A DNA stretch of 64,000 nt, taken from assembly GCA_014058105.1 (NCBI GenBank), contig JACGCM010002205.1, positions 1,798,001 through 1,862,000 of the forward strand, read 5' to 3'. Positions 21,664-33,449 of this stretch are shown here, piece by piece. The notes under the pieces are model-generated. The model was not told where the DNA came from and made no database searches. It was given only the letters and a program-made list of their open reading frames with translations. The stretch comes from Kingdonia uniflora (Eukaryota > Streptophyta > Magnoliopsida > Ranunculales > Circaeasteraceae). The stretch's first letter is position 1. Every line of letters begins with the position of its first letter. The position numbers and the translations under genes are program-made.

Positions 21664-23134
21664 TAAATGAGCCTTTTAACTAATAAGTTTTGAGGAAAAC
21701 TAATAGAAGCTGAAACATGAGGAAGTTCACTTATGAGAACAGAAAGAAAGAAGTCTCAGATACAAGGAGGCATAACCAAGAAAGAAATAGAAGCATGAAA
21801 CCATAATCTCAAAACTGGTGATGCCTAAGATGCCTGAAACTGATAATCTCAAAATAAAGTACTGGACAACATTCGACGGTTTTATCTGATACAGTTTTAT
21901 CGACAAAACAATCTCCACCTAGAAGCAGCACTTGTTTTGCAAGGTAAGGTAACTTTAACAAGCTAGCCAGCTAAAAAAACAGCAGGTAAACAAAAACTGA
22001 AATAGCTATTCACATAACTGAAGACATTACTTGTTTCACCTCTATGTTCTGCAAAGTAGTCTAATATGACGCTTTTTACCACCTCAGGATGTTCAAGGTC
22101 TCGTCCACCTTGTGATTTATAGAACAGTCAGGTTTTACCCAAGCTGGTTTCCCATGCTTAAGGCAATGTTTCTTCAAATTCGGTTCAAAAAGAAGGAACC
22201 AACTTTCCACAAACACATAGAAAAAACTCTGAAACAAATGCCCATTGCAGAATGATTTGAGGAGAAAAATTTGGGTAATGATAAAAGAACAGTAAGGACT
22301 CCAATGTACACAGCCATAATCATTTCTCCTACAAACTTGGCAGTTATCATAGCCAAAACAATGGCCCATTTCTGCTTTGTAACCACCTGACAACACCGCA
22401 TATGACCACCAAATAACCCAGCACCGCAAAAACATTTTATATGATGAGGGGTCCCCACTCCTGACTTAACTTTAGATAAAAGGACAGAAATCAGATTCTA
22501 ATCCTTCACTGCGATTCACATGCAAACCTAGATATCTACACCATATATCTTATCGCCTCGCCTTTTTGGCTTGTGGTAACAGATTAATGATAAAAAATAT
22601 CAATAGAGGGATCCCACCAAAGGTACTTCAAACAGAAATACCAACTTGATGTACTTATTAAACGGAAAAGACAATAGTACAAAAGTTATCAGAGATACCA
22701 AGTTGGCCTTTTTAAGTTATAGACATTTAGAGGTAGTTTATTTACATACAGCAGCAGTAAGTCTTATCATAGATGTGCTTCAAATATATATACAAAGGGG
22801 TTATTTACACTAATAACAATGTGCATAAACTATCGTACCAAATCTTCTATCCCCCGGCATTAGCTCCTACCAGGTTCCTTTTATTAGCAATGAGCGTACG
22901 AAAGTATCTCAAGCACTTTCACTACTCTCACTGGCTTAGATCTTTTGCCAAAATTAAATCACCTTAGCACATCATTGACAGAAGTTGCTAAAGCTGAGAA
23001 GAGAAAGCTCTTTTTTTTCTTTTTCATATTGCATTTTTTATTTCTCTAACGAGAAATAAATCAAAAGAAGAAAGATGCATTCTAACAAGGGTCAAGGGTC
23101 AATCAAAACACAAACCGGTCATCTTGCACATCAG
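21664..23134. other. 3' flank of the conserved unknown gene; no gene recognised
   Basis: AT-rich. Likely includes the 3' untranslated region of the minus-strand gene ending at 23135. Open stretches on the minus strand at 22076-22458 have hydrophobic content but no recognisable family. Confidence 0.4.
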
Positions 23135-24811
23135 CTAGCTGTTCTGCAGAGAAGAAAGCCACTGCTCCATATACTTCTTGCTTTCTGCACATTAAACCAA
23201 AATGTAGAGCATATTTTAATATGGATCACAAATGTTTAGCATGAAGAAGAAGAAGATACTCTATGCTCTAATAGATTAATAATATAGTGCACAAACAATG
23301 CGACAAAACCCACTAGGAAGACATCCATAAGTAATTAATGTAATAAAAACATGACAGGCACAGTGGACCATAACATTTAATTGGAAGATTTCCTATTATG
23401 GGTTGGATCATGCCCAAGTATAAATAGATAATTTAGTCTCATTTGGTTTGAGATCCATAGCTTGAATACGAGCATGTAGTATTCAAATGATAGTAACTAG
23501 TATGTAGTAACTAGTATTTCAGAAGAGATATTTCAGGTTTACTACGAGTATGCAGCAACTAGTATTCAAATGATTGTAAAGTCAAAAGGTCAAAAAGCTG
23601 TGCGTTGATCATAAAATGAGTCTAATCCAATTACAGGGATAAATAAATAAAAATATCATCACCAACCTAGGATGCGGAGGAGGTTTATGCCCACAGGAAA
23701 AATAAGAAGGAATTCCTACATTAAAGAATCCAATCTCTTAAGCTACTATCCCTCCCGCCTACATTTATCCAGTCCATAACCATTTTACAACAGAAATAGA
23801 AAACACAGAAAGGCAAAAACCGAAAATGCGCCATTTAATGAACTTTAAAGTAATAGCATATAAAATCACCAAAAATAATACGCGTTCACAAATGAGTTAA
23901 TTTTCCCCTTTATATCATGCACAATAAAAGAGCAAAATGAAAGATACTAACAATAACTTCATAGATTCAAATCGGATTTGCAACTAGAATTTGGCTTTTA
24001 ATTTCAGTCAATTGTAGATAACATGCATGATTATGAACATCCTCGGACCATCAAACATCTAAGATGATAATATCGATATAACTATTCATATTTATACAAA
24101 ATCACAAACGAATTACCTAATCAAAACAACTTTAAGGTATCAGAAGTATAGTTAAGAAAAGCAAAAGGTTTACTAAGCAACTTTAAGTGTGCCTTTACAA
24201 TTTGCTAAAGCAAGCAATCATTTACTGGGTTATCAGAAGATAATATCATAATTAGCTAACGAAAAGCAAAAGTTGTATCTAAAAAGCAATGATCAAAATA
24301 AATAAGTTGCATATAACCCTAAAGTGATTATCTTACCAGCAGAATACCCATTAGTGAGGTCTCCAATAGCACCAAAAAGCTGGTTCTTTGTATCATCCAC
24401 AAGCTCTTTACGACCTCTTCCATAACACGGAACAAGCACCGCAAAACTGCTCTCCCTTTCATCATCACTCTGGAAATCCGGCGCGTGGGGCTCCATCCAA
24501 CCAATGGACCAATCTGAATCATCTGATTCAGACCCCGACATACACCCGCCATCCGATGGTACCAATACCACATCATATTCCCTATCGATCCTCCGTTCTT
24601 CCCTACTGTTCCATTTCCGTTTAGGCCTCCCCGACGCACTGGGGCGCATCTTTGCACCCTTAACGGACGGGAATTTCACCGTATCATGATCACGCAGACC
24701 CATACCCAATTCTGTAGATGAATTGTTCAATCCAGAACCACCAGAAATCCCTGAATCATGTTCCTTTGCACCAAAAAACCACCATGAAAGACGAGTAAAG
24801 GTGACAGCCAT
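23135..24811 (-). CDS. Conserved plant protein of unknown function (two exons, 174 aa)
   Basis: Exon 1 runs 24811-24337 and exon 2 runs 23184-23135, joined by a GT-AG intron. The coding length of 525 bp is divisible by three. I recognise it as a small conserved plant family without an assigned function. The N-terminus is MAVTFTRLSWWFFGAKEHDS, the middle is basic (KRKWNSREERRIDREYDVVL), followed by VPSDGGCMSGSESDDSDWSI, an acidic stretch, then SSFAVLVPCYGRGRKELVDD and the C-terminus YMEQWLSSLQNS. The Ser/Asp run looks like a CK2-type phosphorylation target (inference). An upstream in-frame ATG at 24958 would add a hydrophobic leader, but the shorter start matches the family as recalled. No transmembrane segment remains with that start. 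It appears intact. Confidence 0.85.
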
Positions 24812-25650
24812 TAAAACAACCAAATCAAAATCCAAGAACACCCCTTTATAGAGGATAATTACAACAGCAACAAAAATGCAGAAAAATGGGAAGAATTGAA
24901 GTAAATTTGGGAGAAATTCAAAGAAAAAAATGGAAACTTGCGTAAAGTTTCTTCTCACTCAATTAGAAAAAATGGGTCAATCTGAAAAAGAAGAATCACG
25001 AGTCGGGTTTATTTAAATTGGCCAAACTACACCAAACTTAAAACAAATCAAACTTGGAAACCCCCGTATCTTGTGAAGTAAGCTAAACACAACACATCAC
25101 AACTAAGCAAATAAAAACACTTGTTTTCTCAAATTGGTATAGCTCTTCTCAAAAGCAACACCAACACCAACACAAAGCAATCCAAATCTCTCTTTCTCTC
25201 AATCCAACTGAACCCCAATTCAAACTAAACTTGAAAACAACAAAACCCCAATTTTCGCAGATTGGGTTTCTCAAATCCCAATAATTTTCAGCAAAAACAA
25301 ACCCAAATCGTGAAATTTAACCACAGAGATCCCCAAAACTAGCAGAAACCACAGAATCACTCAAAATCGAGATTAGACTAAGTTAATCACTAATCAAAGA
25401 GTACCCCTTTGTTCATCAAAGAGAGATCAGGCGAAACTTCAAACGCTACAAATAATTGACGAGAGAGAATTTGATGAGACGAAGGAGAGAAGAAGATTCT
25501 CTCTTCGCAGAGCAGTTGAAATAGGATGTTTTGTGACAACATATATAGAGTCTGTTGTTCTGGATTTAACGACGTAAATAACATGAGATTGTGGTAAGCT
25601 CTGTTTGGTTGTATTTGCAATTTATTTGACCAAATACTTGTTTGGAGCCG
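24812..25650 (-). promoter_or_regulatory. Promoter and 5' leader of the conserved unknown gene
   Basis: On the minus strand a TATA-like TATATATG lies at 25547-25540, followed by a CT-rich leader (about 25510-25440). A short upstream ORF occurs near 25415. A candidate 5' leader intron would run from about 25403 to an acceptor CTTTTTCAG near 24978. These are read from the sequence; the transcript start is not proven. Confidence 0.5.
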
Positions 25651-28329
25651 CATAAGGTTAGATGCATTGAACCCTCATTATGTGAGAAAAATTAGGATTG
25701 TTAAAATTTTGCTTATTTCAAAAATTCACATAAATTTTGTATGAGTAAAGAGTGGCGTATCATTAAGAAAAACCTAATCAGCTTACCAAGTTATAAAACA
25801 ATGTCATGCACTACAATTTCGTAAAATGTTATGCCCAAACGTGTCAAGTAAACATAATTGCCTATTGTTTTACATTTCTATTACAATGAGCATTTTGATG
25901 AACCCCAAATTGTCGTTTATAAGACTTTAGACCCTGATTTCATGAATTTTTATTATTAATAAGCTTTGATTAAGGCAATTTTTCTTCTTATTTACATCTC
26001 AGTTCTTTGCCTGCTATTCATTCTTACACCCCAAATCTTTTTTAACTTTAATTAAGAGTCAAAGACACTTCAAGATCCTTAAAAATAAGTGTTTTCATTA
26101 ACTCAAGGTTGAAAGTAAGATAAATTACAACTTGGAGGTCGACTGCGAAATTAGATCGAATATAATTCCAGCCAAAAAACATTTCATATGATTGGGCATT
26201 TCCTAACCATTTGATTCATGTATGAGACGAAGTATTAGCTAATCCAACAATCATTATTTTCCAGACCATCCGAAATCTATGTGATCCTAAATGTTTCTCG
26301 CATAACAAACTATGACTTGCAAGAAACGTTAGCTAAGTGAAATATTTTCACGGAACGTTATGAAATATCTTAGCAATCTTCAACTACAAGTTTACTCATA
26401 TAGTTATGTGTAACAACAAGAGGCTATCTCAATAGTCACAAAGTCTGATCCTATATCGGTCCATCAAGACTCAAGAGGAGTAACGGCATAAAATTATACA
26501 CTTGATAAACAACATAAATAAGCACAAAACAATTTTGTGTCCAATCTTCGGTTTTATGGGGCACATGTCTTCTGAACATTGGTCAATCCTAAACGACAAA
26601 CTCCAACCATGTGTCGATCTAAAGTGATTGAGCATCTGTAGTGATTGGTTGGTATCACTGATATATGACTAATTTGTCATTATTTTTTAATTCTTAGGTT
26701 TAATGAGGGCCTCATATTAGTCTCCAAATTGGTGATTATCTAAAAGAGGTGAATTATGTAAGACAAAACATGATTAGGATTCTACTTAATTAAGACTAAT
26801 TTCTATCCCAATTTCTATAAGTATATGTTGATTAGGTTTTCTTTAAGTCGATCATTCATAAAGAGAGGATAATTATAGCAATACAAAACCATATTCACAT
26901 ATAAGATCATGATCATAATCATAATCAAAATCAATCTCTCTTTATATTTCTCATGGAGGTCTATTTCGAATGGGCCACAATAACATTCTTTTTGTGAGAT
27001 AAAAACAAGAGGCAATGTTCTTATTATTCACATAGAGAAACCAGGACCACACATGAAGGACATTGTTCTCCCCTACAAATATTTGTCATGTGAAAGCTAC
27101 AACATAAATAGCCCTTCTTTTCCACTGTAAAGCTTGCATATTGTTATGATTATGAAGAATAACTTATAAGATACCATTGATCATCCATAGTAAGATACCA
27201 TTCATCATCCATAGCACGAATAAATCTGTTAACGAAACAAATTAGTATATAATTGGGGCGCATTCTAATCGGAATTATATAACCATGATACATTGAAAAG
27301 AAACAAGAGTAGGTTTTAATTGTTGGCCACGCTCATTAAAATCGTGACTTGATTGAAGATGCTAAGAGAAACTCTAATGAGTGTAGGACCATGAGGTAGC
27401 AAACAAGTTAACTATGAGTGAGAGCCAAAGTGGCTGCCAAAAGGGTTGTAAAAATCAAAGATGCTACCAAAAGAAAAAGCAGAAAAGATCTACGAATAAT
27501 CAAAGCACTAAGAGGACAAATACAACAAAAGCTATGTTTCAAGTTTCAAGTTTCAAGTTTCAAGTTTCAACAAAATTGCACTTTCATGTCAGGCTTGGTT
27601 GCCCTTCTAGGAGCTTTTCCATCACCCACTTTGGACCACGATTGCTCTCACCAGATGATCTATACACCTAAAAGAATAACTCATCAGCCATTTCTCGATC
27701 TCAGCCATTCGTTACCCATCTCTCGTGAATTGAGAATTATTTAGGCCGCTCGGATCTCTCCTATGCTTTAAAATTAAGTCATAGCCGTCGGATCCCATAA
27801 GAAATTTCAAACTTCCTTCACACTTATAAACTGCCATATCATCTGCCGAATTGGCCTATATTTTCAGTCAGATAACATTAGTTTTAAACTTTAAAGCCAA
27901 ATCATATGTCAAACTTCAGCCTTTGTTCATCATCACTACTCCCTCCCCTGAGTCCAAATCCCTCATCTCATTTTTTTGAAATCAATCCTTGTAATGTGTT
28001 CTCCCCTTCTTCGACCCGTGAACAACTCGATGATGATACTTAAAGCGTAGAGGAATTCAGTAAACTCGAAAGTTTGTTTTCGTCCTTTATGATTTGGGAT
28101 TTTTTTGAATATTTTGATTTGGGGTTTTTATTAGTGGAAGTGTATGATTTGTTGATTTTCATACATTGGATTTGTTTGATTTGGGGTTTTTAGTATTGGA
28201 AGTGTGTTGATTTGTTGATTTTGTCTGGTGTGGATCGCTTGGTTTGGTTTGATCTGTTTACATAAGTATTATCTGCATGATATTGCTAATCTTGAGCCCT
28301 TAACCACATAAACCCTCCAACTATAAAAT
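25651..28329. other. AT-rich intergenic DNA
   Basis: No gene with recognisable content. It holds a short heptamer array (TTTCAAG, five copies, 27537-27572) and an imperfect tandem of about 80 bp (28103-28225) built on GATTTGGGGTTTTT. The stretch 27400-27760 has short open frames only. Confidence 0.5.
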
Positions 28330-28977
28330 TTGTGCTTGAAACTTTCCTTTACGGACACAACATCTGCTATTGTTAAAGGTATCTCAAGTGAGCAGCAGAT
28401 CAGCTCAAACTTCTTAAATATGGTTATGCATGGAAACCAAATGCTTACCAATATAAATGGACATCTTCTATCACCATTTGAAGAGAAGCTCCTGGAACCA
28501 AGCCTTATTTCTCTTATTAAGCAAGGAAGTGATCATTTAGCGGGAAAACGCTTATGTTTGTGGCTCTGGTTTGTAAGAATAGCAGAAGATGGCTATCTTA
28601 ATTCTTTTGCAATGTGAGGGTGTTATCAGCTTTGGATAGGTTGGCAAAAGAGGACACCTATGTGCAACAATGCATGGATGCTTTGTTGAGATTGTAGTGA
28701 GTACCTTGCTCGGGTTGGTGGAGGCAATAACTGGTGATATTCAACAAATGATGTGAGACAGACATCATGGGCATATTTCTATCCCTAATTCCCGAGGCAC
28801 TACAACGACAACTTTCTATTTTTTCCGATCATTCTCCATCTTCTCTCTTAAGCACATCATTCAAACACAGAGTGGTGAACCATTACGTGCTTCAACAGTT
28901 AGCAAATCTCGTGAAACTTGTGAACCTTCCAGGTATATATACATCTGAGCACGAATTTCATTTTGTGTTGTTCACTT
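28330..28977 (+). pseudogene. Unrecognised gene fragment truncated by the minus-strand SIRE-like insertion
   Basis: Two coding-like pieces, 28330-28617 and 28767-28932, have balanced composition and amphipathic content, for example NGHLLSPFEEKLLEPSLISL and then FKHRVVNHYVLQQLANLVKL. A GT donor follows LVNLPG at about 28932 (CCAG/GTATAT). A retrotransposon enters 40 bp later at 28978, so any downstream exons would now lie beyond 43149, where an acceptor-like TTTTGCAG occurs at about 43623-43630. In-frame stops between the pieces point to a pseudogene or to introns. The family is not recognised. Confidence 0.35.
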
Positions 28978-30159
28978 TGAAATAAATTAATCACTTGAGA
29001 CTAACCGATTTGGATTAATTTTAGGTCAAAATCAATAGGTCCGAAAAACCTTAAATTAACGGTCTAACCCTAGCCTAATTCAAGTTGATTCGATTATCTA
29101 GTGTTAACAAGCAAAACCACATTAAGCACAAGAACAAGTAATTTTAACCTTGTGAGAAACCTTTCTCAGGAGAAAAACCCACAGGTTGCTGCCGTCCGAA
29201 TCGCCTGATAGCTAAACAATCTTATATTGAAACAAAATTACAAGAATTCAATTACTTACAGACTCGATAAACACATCCCATGGTTACCTTTCTTCTAATT
29301 GAACTCTTCGCAATCAATTCCATGTTCGCAACGCCCTTCGTTCTCGCAACACCTCGCTTCGGATAACGCACCAAAGCTTCAAAGCTTGAAATTCACAAGC
29401 TTTACAAATCAATGATTAGTTTTTTAAATTTCTTCGATTGATTGAATTTGTGTTTTACTTCGCATTAAATCGTTCGTTAAAATCTCTCTTCTCTCTAAAA
29501 ACTCAACCCCTAGAAAAATAGGTTTTGGAAGAGGTAAGTTATGAGAAAAGAAAAGATGTCTTAAATAGGAAAACTGAAAACCTGACCTCTGTTTGAATAG
29601 AAGCAAAGTCTATTCGAATAGAACAATTTCTATTTTTACAAGACCAAGATCTTATTCGAACAAATAAAGTTCTGAGACAATTTGTTCGTATAGAGAAATA
29701 GTCTATTTGAACAAAACAAGTTTTATTCGAATAGAACAAAAACCTATTCGAATAACCAAATTCATAGGTAATGTATTCGAACAGAGAAATAGTCTATTCG
29801 AACAGAACAAGTTTTTATTCGAACATGACCAAAATCCTATTCAGACAAACATAGTTCTGAGTGAAAATGTTCGAATAGATAATAACTTTTATTTGAACAA
29901 GATCTTATTCAAACATAACAAAAGCCTGTTTGAACAAAGACCTATTTTTCTCAAAAAGACATATCACTTTCTTTTCATACTTTGTAAAATACTAAGGGCT
30001 TAATATTTTTGAGTGAAGAGGTATAAAACCACGTACCTGTTCAGTATCAGTTCAGCTGTAGTCACTTCATGTGCAATCTCTGACGACGAGTAACCACGAG
30101 GAATTGCTGACACCTATTCTAGACACAGAATAAAATAAACTCTAAATATAGATGTTTTA
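28978..30159 (-). repeat. 3' LTR of the minus-strand SIRE-like element (1182 bp)
   Basis: Starts TAAAACATC (minus) and ends TTTATTTCA. The region 29590-29950 is packed with TTCGAA boxes in alternating spacing. It shares the TGAGAAAGGTTT-type block near 29160 with the other LTR copies. Confidence 0.88.
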
Positions 30160-30175
30160 ATCTCCCTCTTTGGTT
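30160..30175 (-). other. Polypurine tract
   Basis: AACCAAAGAGGGAGAT on the minus strand, directly before the 3' LTR, matching the tract at 4370-4383. Confidence 0.75.
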
Positions 30176-31105
30176 CATTTCGTATCAAAACTAGAACTAT
30201 AAGAAATAAAAAAATAACTTGATGGACTGACTCGATCACTGAACATCCACGCTCAAAGCTCTACTTTCATTTTATAGCATATGCTCTGGAATCCCTACAG
30301 ACTAAACAAGATACATTACGTAACCGTTCAAATAAAATAAGGGATCCAAAAAAAAACTTAACTTACTTTGCTTACCTGTTAGGATCATCTTTCCCCCTTT
30401 TTGGCACAGATAAAAAAGGGTAAATAACAAATAAATGATGAAGCAAACCAGTAGAACAAATTGTATAACAGTCACTGAATGAGTTTAATACAGAATAAAC
30501 AAGAAATATATACCAGCAAATGTCCGACTAAATATTCTGAAAAGATAGACTGTTAGGATACTCAAAAAGTCAAACTAAACAAAATGAACATGTAGTTAGG
30601 AAAACACTAAACACCAATACCCCAAAATAAGATGCATCTCCCCCTCAAAATACTGGTAACTCCCCTTAAAATGAAATAAAAGGAAAACACACATGGGAAG
30701 TGTCTCTAAAATAAGTAAGCAAAAGAAGACAACACCCCCCCTAAACACAAGGCATGATAGAAAGACAATGAATCTAAAATATTCTATAAAGACTAAGACA
30801 TCTCCCATGTATTATAAAACAATCACTAAATGGATTACTTGGTGTGTGCGTGTGTGCATAGTTAGATGGATACCCGGTTTTCATCTTATTACTCAGTCAT
30901 AGTTAGAATACTTTATTGGAAAGTTGTTTCAACTTAGGCCTCACTAGGGTGGTCACTCAAAAATTACTGAGAATTGACTAGCAATCACTCTGTATGAAAT
31001 ATGAATATGAGTATGTGAAAAGAAAAATTCATATTTCATCAAATAAACTGCGCACTATAAATTGAAAGATCACACGGATAGGAAATCAATTGTCATAGAT
31101 GGTGT
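30176..31105 (-). other. Post-pol spacer, left of the nested element
   Basis: Non-coding. Aligns by eye with 1260-1640 and 3850-4369 of the plus-strand copy. The env-like ORF segment present there is absent here. The spacer resumes at 40645 after the nested element. Confidence 0.7.
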
Positions 31106-31588
31106 TGTAGTAGCATATTTCCCAGATTCGACAAGAGTAAGCCAACAAAGCGTAGTTGAAGACAACTATACATGATCGAAGGCCATCATTTGAGAAGTTA
31201 CTATAAGTCCCCGACTTGCCAAAAGTAGCCGTTGAAGCCTGGTCAAGAAAGAACTGTTAGAGATTTGTAAAGTTCACTCACTCCCCCAGAATAGAAGACT
31301 ATTTTTTTCTTTTTATAAAACTACCTGTATGACTATAAATACAGGCAGAGAATAAATTCTACAGGACCACAATCTTTTACTATTCTTACTTCTAAAACCC
31401 AACATCACTCCAAAACGTATAAAAATTAGCATCATACTGGATTTTATATCAAAATATTCCTCAAGGTCGTGGCTTTTCTCAGCCTTTACTGAGTTTTCCA
31501 CGTAAAATCTTGTTAATCTAGTCTTATTACATTCTCTTTACAAATAAGTATTGGCAAAAAAATTCCTTTCGAAAAACATGCCACTACA
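31106..31588 (+). repeat. 5' LTR of the nested gypsy element
   Basis: TG...CA termini. Followed by AT and the primer-site-like sequence at 31591-31606. Diverged from the 3' copy by scattered substitutions, so the insertion is not recent. Confidence 0.9.
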
Positions 31589-31590
31589 AT

Positions 31591-31606
31591 TGGCACCGTC
31601 TGTGGG
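31591..31606 (+). other. Primer binding site of the nested gypsy element
   Basis: TGGCACCGTCTGTGGG lies two bases after the LTR. This resembles the TGGCGCCGTCTGTGGG-type site found in many plant Ty3/gypsy elements; the tRNA was not assigned. Confidence 0.65.
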
Positions 31607-32079
31607 AAATACCACATTTTTTTTACCATCACTGATCTAAACACCATCCGATGACAAACATGAACCTGAGAAGCCATTCCAGTACCGTCGGAGTTCAGGA
31701 AATACCAGGAACTATTGATCTCCATGGTGCTGTACTCGAGCTTCAATAACAAATGACCGTAGAAAAAGCCTAAAGAATGGAAGATCAGTGCGTCTACGCT
31801 CAAACTCTTCAAACAGAGAGAGACGAATGAGGGAAAGCCTTAGATCAACAGAGTCAAACACATCAAAAAGGAATGAAACGGCTGAGGAAAACGTAAGATC
31901 GACTTACAAGTCGGCAAACGTCTCCTCCACTCGCCCGAAGTGAGCATAGATCAAAAGCAATTCAACGGGATGATCCACCAAGGGAAGATGAGCTACAGAT
32001 TTCTCGATCCAGATCTGGGAACCCAAACAGAGCCTCTCGACATTTTGGTTTAACATCCTCAGCATCGACAACTCAAGGA

Positions 32080-33150
32080 AGTCAACGCACTCGACATCAA
32101 ACTCCCCCGCTTGAAAGAAGACCGATCAGGGATCGGTTGGGACCAGAAGGACAAGGAGATTTTGTTCCTCAGGTTGCAGCCATACCATTTCCCCCATAAC
32201 AATTCATCACCTTGGACGACCTTAATAACATAATCCAGGCCATAAATTTTAACATTCCATGCCGACGATCTGCACTTGATAGAATCGAGACAAACCCCAT
32301 ATCCTCTAATTTCGAAGTTATGCCCATTCCGGAGAATTTCTATATGCTCAAATTTATTCGGTATGCAGGCCTGACTGACCCGCTTACACATGTTTGACAT
32401 TTCAAAGCTGCAATTGGGTTATATTCCAAATTTGACCACATGTTATGTAGGCTCTTCAACATGAACCTGAAGGAAGAACCACTCCGTTGGTTCCATACTA
32501 TTTAAGAGGCTTCCATCACCACGTTCAGCCACTTGCAGCATATTTTTGAATCCAATTACGCTCATGCCAGAGAGCGAGAGATCATAGTCGATTCCTTGTT
32601 TTACTTCGAGCAAGGCGCGAAAGAGACCCTGGTAAACTTTTATAAATGCTTCATACAGGAAACAAGGAAAATAGGAAACTAAGACCCTAAAATTGTCGTT
32701 CCAGCATTCACCTCTGCCTTGTACATTGACTCAAAATTTTGAGAAGAACTTACTCTACACAAGCCGCGTACAGTTACTAAGATGATTGATGTGGTTAATA
32801 TCTTCATCGAACTGGAACGATCAAAGAAAGATAAGATGAAGAGCTCGTCTTTAATCCATTCTCGAGAAACATCTTCCACCCCATCTCAGCGAACAGTCAC
32901 TACTGAAGCGCCCAAACAACGTGATAAAAACACCGACAGCAATAGAAGAATGGACGGCAAACTAGACAGACCTATCCTAGTTCTGCCGCCAATGATAACA
33001 ACTCTCTTTGCTATCTTGCCGACGATAAAGGGAGATGAGTGTTGTCGCGCACTACAGACCATTCCTGATCTTCCCAACAGACCACTATGTCAGAATCACA
33101 ATGTGCATAGCCATGAGACTGATACCTGCTACTCCCTTATATGAATCTTC
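32080..33150 (+). pseudogene. Ty3/gypsy gag, degenerate
   Basis: The reading frame is held by similarity across several stops. It includes a capsid-like region (NFEVMPIPENFYMLKFIRYA, then a block reading LYSKFDHMLCRLFNMNLKEE followed by PLRWFHTI), a FSHLQHIFESNYAHARERE segment and an ETLVNFYKCFIQETRK segment. These match the order of the retrotransposon gag domain of plant gypsy elements. Stops occur after THV (about 32396), after HTI (about 32500), after IGN (about 32680) and after SKF (about 32740). Downstream the Ser/Thr-rich tail runs to about 33150. No zinc knuckle is visible. Gag would form the cytoplasmic particle; this copy cannot encode it. Confidence 0.7.
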
Positions 33151-33449
33151 CATCGTATCCTATTAGCTGGAAGACTCACAATTATGTTATCGATATTCAA
33201 AAGTTTCTCGAGCATAAAGCAAAAAATAAAGAGGTGGAGCAAAATCAGGCCCACGGGAAAGCTCGCCACCTATATATGATTGAGATTGAAAAGGGAAGAA
33301 AATAGAACAAGACGGTCAGATTACGTCTTGCTGTAAAATGACCTCCTTGGACAAATCAGCAAAACTGCTTCCCAGCACAAGCAAATTGAAACGTCCTTAC
33401 CAAATCACCTTCGAAGACTGTGACACAAGCCATACCAAATACCCTCATG

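Noticed and set aside
24812..24958. Upstream ATG (24958) as the start of the conserved unknown gene
   Set aside because: It adds a hydrophobic stretch not recalled from the family, and the segment fits a 5' leader; the start at 24811 gives the family's N-terminus.
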